Positions 1 through 5,640 of a stretch of DNA of 9,578 nucleotides are shown in pieces. This stretch comes from Bacteroidales bacterium (GTDB lineage: Bacteria; Bacteroidota; Bacteroidia; Bacteroidales; WCHB1-69). The first letter of the stretch is position 1. The number at the start of each line of letters is the position of its first letter. Position numbers and translations under genes: made by a program. The DNA is taken from assembly GCA_017618435.1 (NCBI GenBank), contig JAFZUH010000188.1:1-9578 (forward strand), in the 5' to 3' direction. The notes under the pieces were generated by a model. That model had not been told where the DNA came from and searched no databases. It worked only from the letters and a program-made list of their open reading frames with translations.

Positions 1-1579
1 CAATCACTTTCTTTATATCACTATATTTTGACTTATTACTTTCTATGATAGATTCAATTTCTTTTATTGTTTTCTCTGGCTTTAATAAAATTGTAGGAGT
101 TAACTTTTTTTGATAGAGCGTAACCTTATAATCTTTTTTATGTTCGAATCCTTTTATTGCAGATAGTAATCTCGGATATGTAACAGAACTTGCTATACCA
201 TATTTGTTTTTGAAATCTTCCCATTCTTCTTTGTAATCCTCAATATTTCCAAAAAGTTTTTTGAACTCTTTTTCCTTATTTCTTCCTACTTCATTGTTCG
301 TACACAAAATGAATCTTCTGCTCCCTCCCAAATCCTTATTTAACATCAATGTTGCGTGCCCTGTTGTACCAGAACCAGCAAAATAATCCAAAACAACAGC
401 ATTAGGCCTCTTCAATGTAATTGCCCTTATACATTCATAAACATTATAAACGGATTTTGGAAATGAGAAATCGTTATTTGGAACCATGCTACTAATCAAC
501 TGTGTTCCATATTCATTCGCATCATATTTCTTATCAGTCCAAACAGTTCTATATGGAGCAAAATTCTTACCTAACTCAATATCATAACCAGTTTTTGTTT
601 TCTTAACTCGTAATAAATGTAAAACGCTTTCTACCAATTGTCTTGAATACCGCCATTTTCTTTCAACCCCTTGAACATCTATTGGATAAATTGAATAATT
701 GCCAGTTTGCTGGTCAAATTCCGTTTGTTTTGGATGAAAGTTATCATTAGAAGTGACATCATCACCGAATCCAACGATCTGTCCATCTTTAACAAATATT
801 GGATAGAAACAATTGGCAGCATCCAATCTTTCAGATTCCGTTCCCCAATTTCTGAGCGGAGACCAATCTATATCTGATTCCTCAATCTCAGTACTTTCAA
901 TTATTTTATGTCCTTTGGGATATACAAATACAGCATATTCATTGACATATGAAAAATTGTCACCTTGTACACCTCTTGGGTTATGAACAATTGTAATAGG
1001 GTCAATTTGATAACCTACGCCAAACTCTTCTTCCAACAATAATATTGTTGTAGCCAATTCATTTTCATCAATCGCACAAATTAATGCTCCATCGCTTTTT
1101 AAGAGTTTTTTTGCGACATCTAATCTAACTCGCATCATACTTAGCCACTTGCTATGTCTAAATGTATCTTTCCCATCTACATAATCATTATTATACTTCC
1201 AGTCTGTTGCACCCGTATTATATGGTGGATCAATGTAGATTACATCTATTTTACCTTTGTGTGTTTTCTCCAAAAGTTTTAGGGATGCCAGATTGTCGCC
1301 TTCTATTAAGAAATTTATTTGTCCACCGTTATCAATAAACAAATTCTTATCTTCTGACAATACAGGCACATTGTTTTCCAATATTTCGTCTATCTCTTCA
1401 CGATGCTGCTCAAATACAAGTCCGTATTTTTTGCCCTTCACATCTTTTGTAAGTTCCTCAAGATATTGCAGAAGGTTTCCAGTATTGGCATCTTGTGGTG
1501 CTCCTGCAATGTAGGTGCGAATCTGATGAATCTTATTCAACAAGTCTTCGCGATGTTGTTTGGAAATATTTATACTCAT
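1..1579 (-). CDS. mod: Type III-like site-specific DNA methyltransferase (Mod), 3' end outside window
   Basis: I translated this gene directly; 526 codons are visible and it has no stop before the window edge. Starting at the ATG at 1577-1579, the protein begins MSINISKQHREDLLNK. It has the catalytic amino-methyltransferase motif DPPYNTG at residues 117-123, preceded by an EGDNLASLKLL segment. The SAM-binding motif FAGSGTT is at residues 400-406. DPPY before FxGxGT is the beta-class order typical of Type III Mod subunits such as EcoP15I, with the target-recognition region between the motifs. Such proteins methylate adenine at a short asymmetric site. Mod is the recognition subunit of a Mod-Res complex, and any res gene would lie beyond base 1. 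No promoter is obvious between the terminator at 1635-1664 and the start, so expression may need read-through or an unusual promoter. I see no simple-sequence tract suggesting phase variation. Family assignment is firm; Type III rather than an orphan methylase is inferred. Confidence 0.9.
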   Translation of the reverse strand, partial: MSINISKQHREDLLNKIHQIRTYIAGAPQDANTGNLLQYLEELTKDVKGKKYGLVFEQHREEIDEILENNVPVLSEDKNLFIDNGGQINFLIEGDNLASLKLLEKTHKGKIDVIYIDPPYNTGATDWKYNNDYVDGKDTFRHSKWLSMMRVRLDVAKKLLKSDGALICAIDENELATTILLLEEEFGVGYQIDPITIVHNPRGVQGDNFSYVNEYAVFVYPKGHKIIESTEIEESDIDWSPLRNWGTESERLDAANCFYPIFVKDGQIVGFGDDVTSNDNFHPKQTEFDQQTGNYSIYPIDVQGVERKWRYSRQLVESVLHLLRVKKTKTGYDIELGKNFAPYRTVWTDKKYDANEYGTQLISSMVPNNDFSFPKSVYNVYECIRAITLKRPNAVVLDYFAGSGTTGHATLMLNKDLGGSRRFILCTNNEVGRNKEKEFKKLFGNIEDYKEEWEDFKNKYGIASSVTYPRLLSAIKGFEHKKDYKVTLYQKKLTPTILLKPEKTIKEIESIIESNKSKYSDIKKVI

Positions 1580-1634
1580 CGTAGTTTAGCTTTTCTGCGA
1601 TGCTTGTTATTCAGCTTGCGGGTTTCCAGAGCAT

Positions 1635-1664
1635 AAAAAAAACGTGGACATTGTCTCATCCACG
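1635..1664 (-). terminator. Intrinsic terminator upstream of mod
   Basis: Read on the minus strand, CGTGGA (1664-1659) pairs with TCCACG (1648-1643) around a 10-nt loop that contains a further GACA/TGTC pairing. The stem is followed at once by eight T residues (1642-1635). This is a standard Rho-independent terminator. It lies about 55 bases before the mod start codon, downstream of the nested stem-loop. It therefore either ends a small RNA or the array transcript, or acts as an attenuator in the mod leader. Confidence 0.7.
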
Positions 1665-1801
1665 CTTCAAGGCCCTGAGAAAGCCCGCATCATTGATAAG
1701 CCGCCGTCCACGCTACGCGGACGTTCGCAGTCTTATTCGTAATGATGCATGTCAAAATTTCTCAGGTTTTGAAGCTGTGCCGAATAAATAGCAAACGCTA
1801 T
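1665..1801 (-). ncRNA. Candidate structured RNA or mod leader element
   Basis: On the minus strand the element starts with a hairpin ATAGC-GTTT-GCTAT (1801-1788). It continues into a long nested stem. CTTCAA and CCTGAGAAA (1774-1758) pair with TTTCTCAGG and TTGAAG (1682-1665). Inside that, 1748-1741 pairs perfectly with 1694-1687 over 8 bp. Then 1736-1732 pairs with 1700-1696 over 5 bp. The apex is 1723-1716 with 1712-1705, 8 bp with one G-U, closing on a 3-nt loop. The stem is followed directly by the terminator at 1664-1635. Base pairing is read directly from the sequence. That it is a transcribed RNA is inferred from the nested helices plus the terminator. Alternatives are a cis-acting attenuator for mod, or a dispersed palindromic DNA element. 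It lacks integron attC core sites, and no reverse transcriptase is present to support a retron. Confidence 0.45.
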
Positions 1802-1861
1802 GGTTGATATACTATGTTAATTATATTTTTCTATTTCTATTTTCAATATTTTTGTTTGTTT

Positions 1862-1912
1862 AATAATTTTTATGTTGTTTTTTACTATTTTATTTTTCTG
1901 TTTTTAAATCGT
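1862..1912 (-). repeat. Spacer repeat, terminal copy (after third nuclease gene)
   Basis: This copy shares a 31-base identical stretch (1883-1913) with the copy at 3001-3060. In minus orientation it contains the shared core around AAAAACAGAAAAATAAA. It overlaps the last codons and stop of the nuclease gene ending at 1890, whose C-terminus LKTEK is encoded by the repeat itself. Its distal part is more degenerate than the other copies. The segment 1808-1850 has further TATTTTTCT-like sequence that may be a decayed extra copy. Confidence 0.75.
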
Positions 1913-2981
1913 TTAAATTATTTTCTATTTCTTCTATTGTTGGCAAAGTTGATTTAAAATCCTTTGGATAAACTTTGCTAAGCTCATATTCTGAAATACC
2001 TAACGGTTGGCTACTGCTTTCGAGGGCATAGCGAGCCAAAACAGAGTCTTTCTCTTTGCATATCAGCAACCCAATAGCAGGATTGTCACCTTCAACATTT
2101 AATTGATGATTGACAGCAACAACATAAGTTCCCAACTGGCTTACATTGCTTGGGTTAAATTTTTCGGTTTTCACCTCGACAACCACATAACGATGCAAAG
2201 GTACACAATAAAAAAGCAAGTCTAAAAATACTTCTGTGTCACCCACTTTCAGTCGCACTTCGTGCCCCATGTATGCAAAGCCGCGACCTAACTCTAACAT
2301 CATTTTCGATATGTTGTTGACTAATTCTTGTTTCAATTCCGCTTCGACATAGTTTTCTGTCATGGCAATGAAGTCGAAATTGTAAGGGTCTTTTGTTATT
2401 TGCTGGGCAAGGTCGCTGTCAGGAAGAGACAGAGTTTTGCTAAAATTAGTAATAGCCTTTCCCTCACGTTCGTATATATCGGTTGAAAGCATATTTAGCA
2501 ATACTGCCCTGCTCCAGTTGTTTTCCAAGGTCTTGCCTACATAGTAAAGCCCTTTATCGGCATCACCTTTCACTTTGTCGATTATGTACAAATGGTGTGT
2601 CCATGGTATGGATAGCAGTTTTTCAAAATTTTCAGCAACTTGCTGAAGATTTTTTGTGTCGGATTTTTCAGCAGGTTGCTGAAGAATTGCAAACTTACTG
2701 AAATACAAGCAGTAGAAACGTTTAGCGTAACGAATGTTGCTTTCCGATAATCCTTTTACTTCGTTCATACGTGAACGCAAATCGGCACTCAATTTTTTGT
2801 AGAACTGACTACCGTATTTGTTGTCGTATTGCCGTTCAGTAATTTCACCACCCAACAACCAATAAAAACGTAACACTTCGGCATTCACTTTTATTGCCGC
2901 TTTTATTTGGCTTTGCCGGTACCGCAAAATCAGTGATTCTAACCAATTTTTGTATTCTATGTCGAATGTTGCAATGTTCAT
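1890..2981 (-). CDS. DUF1016/YhcG-type PD-(D/E)XK nuclease, third in array
   Basis: This 363-residue protein has the two-part layout of the DUF1016/YhcG family. The N-terminal helical domain spans about residues 10-95, with YWLLGGEITERQ and the KLSADLRSRM...GLSESNIRYAKRFY block. A C-terminal PD-(D/E)XK nuclease-fold domain spans about 195-340. The likely catalytic residues are Glu230 in LELGRGF, Asp254 in FLDLLFY and Glu269-Val-Lys271 in VVVEVK, all intact. The biochemical role of the family is not settled; a DNA nuclease is expected from the fold. Residues 100-119 carry a duplicated LQQ(P/V)AE(K/N) unit just before the IPWTHH motif, encoded by palindromic DNA. The C-terminus runs into the spacer repeat. 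It is co-directional with two upstream paralogues, 79 bases after the preceding stop. The ATG at 2979-2981 fits the family start. Family assignment is strong; substrate and phenotype are unknown. Confidence 0.88.
   Translation of the reverse strand: MNIATFDIEYKNWLESLILRYRQSQIKAAIKVNAEVLRFYWLLGGEITERQYDNKYGSQFYKKLSADLRSRMNEVKGLSESNIRYAKRFYCLYFSKFAILQQPAEKSDTKNLQQVAENFEKLLSIPWTHHLYIIDKVKGDADKGLYYVGKTLENNWSRAVLLNMLSTDIYEREGKAITNFSKTLSLPDSDLAQQITKDPYNFDFIAMTENYVEAELKQELVNNISKMMLELGRGFAYMGHEVRLKVGDTEVFLDLLFYCVPLHRYVVVEVKTEKFNPSNVSQLGTYVVAVNHQLNVEGDNPAIGLLICKEKDSVLARYALESSSQPLGISEYELSKVYPKDFKSTLPTIEEIENNLNDLKTEK
2625..2683 (-). repeat. In-frame duplicated palindrome inside third nuclease gene
   Basis: The first unit (2625-2653) is centred on base 2639 with 14-bp arms and one mismatch (2630/2648). 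Its core is TTCAGCAA-C-TTGCTGAA. The second unit (2667-2683) repeats the core with two changed bases, leaving 7-bp arms. The units start 36 bases apart, exactly 12 codons, so the frame is kept. They encode LQQVAEN and LQQPAEK at protein residues 112-118 and 100-106. Confidence 0.8.
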
Positions 2982-3000
2982 TATTCTTAAATTGTAAGGC

Positions 3001-3060
3001 TCAGTATATTAATAATTTATATTTGGTTTTACTATTTTATTTTTCTGTTTTTAAATCGTT
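3001..3060 (-). repeat. Spacer repeat between second and third nuclease genes
   Basis: The core at 3024-3053 differs from the copies at 4223-4252 and 5302-5331 at a single base (C to T in the middle of the core). The flank TCAGTATATTAATAATTT (3001-3018) is also shared in near-identical form. This copy lies wholly between the stop at 3061 and the next start at 2981. Read on the minus strand it still contains a LKTEK-stop coding tail just after the stop of the second gene. That suggests the tail once ended a nuclease gene, as it still does at 1890. Confidence 0.8.
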
Positions 3061-4182
3061 TTATTTGTTCAACAATAATTGTTTCAACGTTTCTTTGCTT
3101 GGCAGAACCGTAGCGTATTTTGAAGCGAATATCTGATTGTTGTCTTTCGGCAACGTGTATTCCACCATTGCATCGGTTTTGTCGGCACAAAGGAGTAGAC
3201 CAATAGTTGGATTTTCGTCATCAAGTTTCACCTCACGGTCATAGTAATTGACGTACATTTGCATTTGTCCAATGTCTTGGTGTTTGAGTTTTCCTCGTTT
3301 TAAATCGATGAGTACAAACGATTTAAGTAGCCTGTTATAAAACACCAAGTCGATATAGTAATGTTCCTCATCGAACGTTATCCGTACCTGACGTCCCACA
3401 AAGGTAAATCCTTTTCCCAATTCAAGCAAAAACATCTGCAGATTGTCTATCAGCCGTGTTTCGAGTTTCTTTTCGGAATATCGCGAAAGTTCAGGCAATC
3501 CGGTAAATTCCAAGATATACGGGTCTTTTATCAAATCTTGCGGTTTTTCGATGATCTGACCTTTTTGTGACAACTTCACTATTTCATCTTTATTTCGGCT
3601 CAACGCAAGTCGCTCGTACAGAGACGAATCATATTGACGTTCCAATTCTCGCAAACTCCAATGGTTGTTTGTGGCTTCAAGTTCGTAAAACTTACGTTCT
3701 TCGGGATTTTCTATCCGCATAAGTTTTAGGTAATGCGACCAACTCAATGTAAAAAACGGAATACGTTTTTCTAAATGTATTTGTTTGTTTGCAGTTATGT
3801 TTTTATCCGATGCCTTGACTTCAATTTGGTAGACACTGTCTACTAAATTTGATTTTGAGCATTCTAATGTTCTGTTTGAAACTGCATCATAATTGGAATA
3901 AGTCAAATAGAACTTTCGCATATTTTGCAAATTCTCTACAGAGAACCCCCTTCCATATTTAGCGGTGAGTTGTTTAGCCACTTTCTTTAGCATTTGTTTG
4001 CCATAATCGGCACGATGTTGTCCGTTTTGCTCGTCTTCCACTATTATGCGTCCAATCTCGAAATAAGTGTTGACCATAATAGTGTTTACAGCAACATACG
4101 TACGATTGCGAGCCGCCTCAATCAATGTACCTATTCGCAATGAAAGTTCATCGGATTCTATATGTTGTGTAATATTGTTCAT
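3061..4182 (-). CDS. DUF1016/YhcG-type PD-(D/E)XK nuclease, second in array
   Basis: This 373-residue paralogue is the longest of the three. The N-terminal DUF1016-type domain runs from about residue 15 to 95, with NTYFEIGRIIVEDEQ and FSVENLQNMRKFYLTY. The PD-(D/E)XK domain is at about 215-360. The likely active site is Glu254 in LELGKGF, Asp278 in YIDLVFY and Asp293-Leu-Lys295 in LIDLK. It therefore uses the D-x-K form, while its neighbours use E-x-K. Residues about 97-143 form an extended, low-similarity linker before the LSWSHY motif, clearly longer than in the first nuclease of the array. That linker contains a 27-bp palindrome. It sits 48 bases after the first nuclease gene and is presumably co-transcribed. 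It probably belongs to the same DNA-processing or defence function as its neighbours, but the target is not evident. Confidence 0.88.
   Translation of the reverse strand: MNNITQHIESDELSLRIGTLIEAARNRTYVAVNTIMVNTYFEIGRIIVEDEQNGQHRADYGKQMLKKVAKQLTAKYGRGFSVENLQNMRKFYLTYSNYDAVSNRTLECSKSNLVDSVYQIEVKASDKNITANKQIHLEKRIPFFTLSWSHYLKLMRIENPEERKFYELEATNNHWSLRELERQYDSSLYERLALSRNKDEIVKLSQKGQIIEKPQDLIKDPYILEFTGLPELSRYSEKKLETRLIDNLQMFLLELGKGFTFVGRQVRITFDEEHYYIDLVFYNRLLKSFVLIDLKRGKLKHQDIGQMQMYVNYYDREVKLDDENPTIGLLLCADKTDAMVEYTLPKDNNQIFASKYATVLPSKETLKQLLLNK
3823..3849 (-). repeat. Palindrome inside second nuclease gene
   Basis: This 27-bp inverted repeat is centred on base 3836, with 12 of 13 arm positions paired (mismatch 3828/3844). 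The inner core is GTAGACA-C-TGTCTAC. It encodes residues NLVDSVYQI near position 116. The total length and the single central C match the palindrome of the first nuclease gene, but the sequence differs and the centre is offset by one base in the reading frame. Confidence 0.8.
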
Positions 4183-4200
4183 TTTATAAGAGCATAAAAC

Positions 4201-4260
4201 TCAATATATTAATAATTTCTGTTGGTTTTACTACTTTATTTTTCTGTTTTTAAATTCTTC
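4201..4260 (-). repeat. Spacer repeat between first and second nuclease genes
   Basis: The 30-base core at 4223-4252 is identical to the core at 5302-5331, and the flank TCAATATATTAATAATTT (4201-4218) matches the other copies. It overlaps the 3' end of the first nuclease gene. Here the repeat is read in a different frame, giving the C-terminus FKNRKIK and a TAG stop, instead of LKTEK as in the third gene. Confidence 0.8.
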
Positions 4261-5262
4261 CAAAATTAGTTGTTTTATCTTATTTTCAGGGAAAACAATG
4301 TTATAATCTGCCACGCCAATGGGTGCAGAGGCGGTTTGCAAAGCAATTTCCACTTCGTCGTTGTCCTTGTCGGCACAAAGTATTATGCCTATCGAAGGGT
4401 TTTCACCGTCCATTCGTGCTTGTTTGTCGAGCAACGAGAGGTAAAAGCCCATTTTGCTGATATACTCCGGTTTAAACTCTCCGATTTTCAGTTCCACCGC
4501 CACCAACGATTTTGTGCATCGGTTGAAAAACAGCATATCGACAAAATATTCCTTATTATTGAGTGTCAGGCGATACTGATTGCCGACAAACGAAAATCCC
4601 TTTCCTAATTCCAAAATAAAGAAACGGATTTTTTCTACCAACATCTTCTCCAACTCAATCTCTTTCAATGGTTTTTCTACACCCAAAAACGAGAGGTTGT
4701 ATCGGCTTTTGAGTATCTCGTTGGCTTGTTCTTGGAGATGTTCGGGCAGTACTTCGTTGAAATTGTGCTGCTTGGGCAAGTTGTGCATGTTGCCATAGGC
4801 ATCGGCTTTGATGTAGTTGAGCAGCACATTGCGCGACCAGCCAAGAGTTACGGCTTGTTCGGCATAATATAGCATTGCTTCTTCCGTGCTTAATTTATTC
4901 ATTAACAATAATATATGACCCCACGGCAAAACTGCGACAACTTGTCGCAGTTTTTGGTCTGCAATAGAAAATCTGCTGTACATACGTGTCATATCCCACA
5001 GATTGCGTTCTGAAAATCCCATTTCGGGAAATTCTTTTTTCAAGTCGGCTGACAATCGTTTGATGACCGCAGAGCCATAGCCTTCGGTTATTTTCCGTTC
5101 CGAAATTGATTTTCCGATGTTCCAATACAAGTGGATAACGCCCTCGTTGATGCGGCGTGCCAATGATATGCGTGTTCCTTTGATGTTTTTACGCAACTCT
5201 TCAAGCAAACTTGTATAGTCCGGCTCTGTGATGATTTTTACTATCTCGTTTTTATTGGGCAT
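4231..5262 (-). CDS. DUF1016/YhcG-type PD-(D/E)XK nuclease, first in array
   Basis: This 343-residue paralogue is the most compact of the three. The N-terminal DUF1016-type domain spans about residues 15-100, with LYWNIGKSISERK, KRLSADLKKEF and FSERNLWDMTRMY. A short linker and the LPWGHILLL motif follow at residues 112-120. The PD-(D/E)XK domain is at about 185-325. The likely catalytic residues are Glu218 in LELGKGF, Asp242 in FVDMLFF and Glu257-Leu-Lys259 in AVELK. The GENPSIGIILCADKD segment at 286-300 is shared with both paralogues. The ATG at 5260-5262 is the only start that keeps the full N-terminal domain. A candidate promoter lies at 5410-5441. The gene is the first of a three-gene minus-strand array. 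A 13-bp-armed perfect palindrome lies in the linker-coding DNA. Confidence 0.88.
   Translation of the reverse strand: MPNKNEIVKIITEPDYTSLLEELRKNIKGTRISLARRINEGVIHLYWNIGKSISERKITEGYGSAVIKRLSADLKKEFPEMGFSERNLWDMTRMYSRFSIADQKLRQVVAVLPWGHILLLMNKLSTEEAMLYYAEQAVTLGWSRNVLLNYIKADAYGNMHNLPKQHNFNEVLPEHLQEQANEILKSRYNLSFLGVEKPLKEIELEKMLVEKIRFFILELGKGFSFVGNQYRLTLNNKEYFVDMLFFNRCTKSLVAVELKIGEFKPEYISKMGFYLSLLDKQARMDGENPSIGIILCADKDNDEVEIALQTASAPIGVADYNIVFPENKIKQLILEEFKNRKIK
4928..4954 (-). repeat. Perfect 27-bp palindrome inside first nuclease gene
   Basis: This is a perfect inverted repeat centred on base 4941, with 13-bp arms either side of a single C; the inner part is CTGCGACAA-C-TTGTCGCAG. It encodes KLRQVVAV (residues 104-111), directly before the LPWGH motif. 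The position corresponds to the palindromes in the other two nuclease genes. Confidence 0.85.
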
Positions 5263-5280
5263 GATTTATCGCACAAGAAT

Positions 5281-5340
5281 CAGTATGTTAATATTTTATA
5301 TTGGTTTTACTACTTTATTTTTCTGTTTTTATTTGTTCAA
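5281..5340 (-). repeat. Spacer repeat upstream of first nuclease gene
   Basis: The core at 5302-5331 is identical to 4223-4252, and the flank CAGTATGTTAATATTTTATA resembles the other copies. It occupies the position that in the rest of the array joins the end of one nuclease gene to the start of the next, although no intact nuclease gene lies on its far side. Confidence 0.8.
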
Positions 5341-5374
5341 GGCAACCTCTAATTTTTACTTCTTTTCCTTTCAT
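5315..5374 (-). pseudogene. Possible 3' remnant of a lost array member
   Basis: On the minus strand a 19-codon frame (ATG at 5372-5374, TAA at 5315-5317) ends LEQIKTEK. It echoes the LKTEK terminus of the third nuclease gene, and its stop sits in the spacer repeat. Just upstream, 5374-5385 matches 12 bases (CAAAAACTGCGA on the minus strand) of the palindrome region of the first nuclease gene. This fits a fourth nuclease gene deleted down to its ends. A chance reading frame or a leader peptide cannot be excluded. Confidence 0.35.
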
Positions 5375-5409
5375 CGCAGTTTTTGCCGGAAAGGTTGTTT
5401 TTCAAATTG

Positions 5410-5441
5410 CAAAATTAAACAAAATTTTAATACAATGCTAA
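5410..5441 (-). promoter_or_regulatory. Candidate Bacteroidetes promoter for the nuclease array
   Basis: The minus strand reads TTAG (5441-5438), then 20 bases, then TAATTTTG (5417-5410). The latter matches the TAnnTTTG -7 box fully, and the former matches the TTTG -33 box at three of four positions with suitable spacing. Transcription would start near 5403, giving a leader of roughly 140 nt. AT-rich DNA yields such matches by chance, so this is tentative. Confidence 0.35.
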
Positions 5442-5640
5442 TGGTCAAATAAACAATGACATGCAAGTCTGAACAGCATTGTTCAAACGGAAAAAATCGG
5501 AAGCAAAAGTCAAAAAAGTGTTAAAACTACCGCATAAACCAATGGTTAACATCAGATAAACAATTTTTCAATAGAAACAATCCTATTTTTTTCATCTTTC
5601 AAAAGATTTGTTTTCTTAATTTGTCATATAAATAAGAAAG

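Larger units (their letters stand above)
1580..1889. other. Non-coding stretch between mod and the nuclease array
   Basis: This 310-base stretch holds no credible protein gene. From low to high coordinate it contains a roughly 55-base leader for mod, an intrinsic terminator, a 110-base nested inverted repeat, a small hairpin at 1788-1801, and a very AT-rich segment (1802-1889) that includes part of the array's terminal spacer repeat. A 63-codon plus-strand reading frame here is explained by the stem-loop sequence, not by a gene. Confidence 0.8.
5263..5640. other. Non-coding stretch between array and esterase gene
   Basis: This 378-base AT-rich stretch contains the first spacer repeat, a remnant-like coding tail (5315-5374), a candidate promoter (5410-5441), and a 6-bp-armed inverted repeat TGAACA-GCAT-TGTTCA at 5470-5485 that could be an operator. 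Near the esterase stop there are only weak AT-only inverted repeats (5594-5607 and about 5613-5639) without a following T-run, so I cannot assign a terminator with confidence. I see no gene. Confidence 0.7.

Noticed and set aside
1665..1774. Integron attC site
   Set aside because: The size and imperfect symmetry fit, but the RYYYAAC/GTTRRRY core sites are not present and no integrase is seen.
1600..1791. 63-codon plus-strand frame between mod and the array
   Set aside because: It lies entirely across the nested stem-loop and terminator, has no ribosome site, and its composition is explained by the inverted repeats.
1643..1801. Retron-like msr-msd RNA
   Set aside because: The long hairpin is suggestive, but no reverse transcriptase is in the window and the paired flanking a1/a2 arrangement is not evident.
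4270..4608. 112-codon plus-strand frame
   Set aside because: It is a shadow antisense to the nuclease domain of the first array gene, with no recognisable protein features.
1862..5340. CRISPR-like array
   Set aside because: The repeats are about 1 kb apart, separated by full-length genes, and no cas gene is present.
5594..5639. Terminator after the esterase gene
   Set aside because: The inverted repeats are AT-only, short and lack a T-run on the minus strand, so the call is not supportable.
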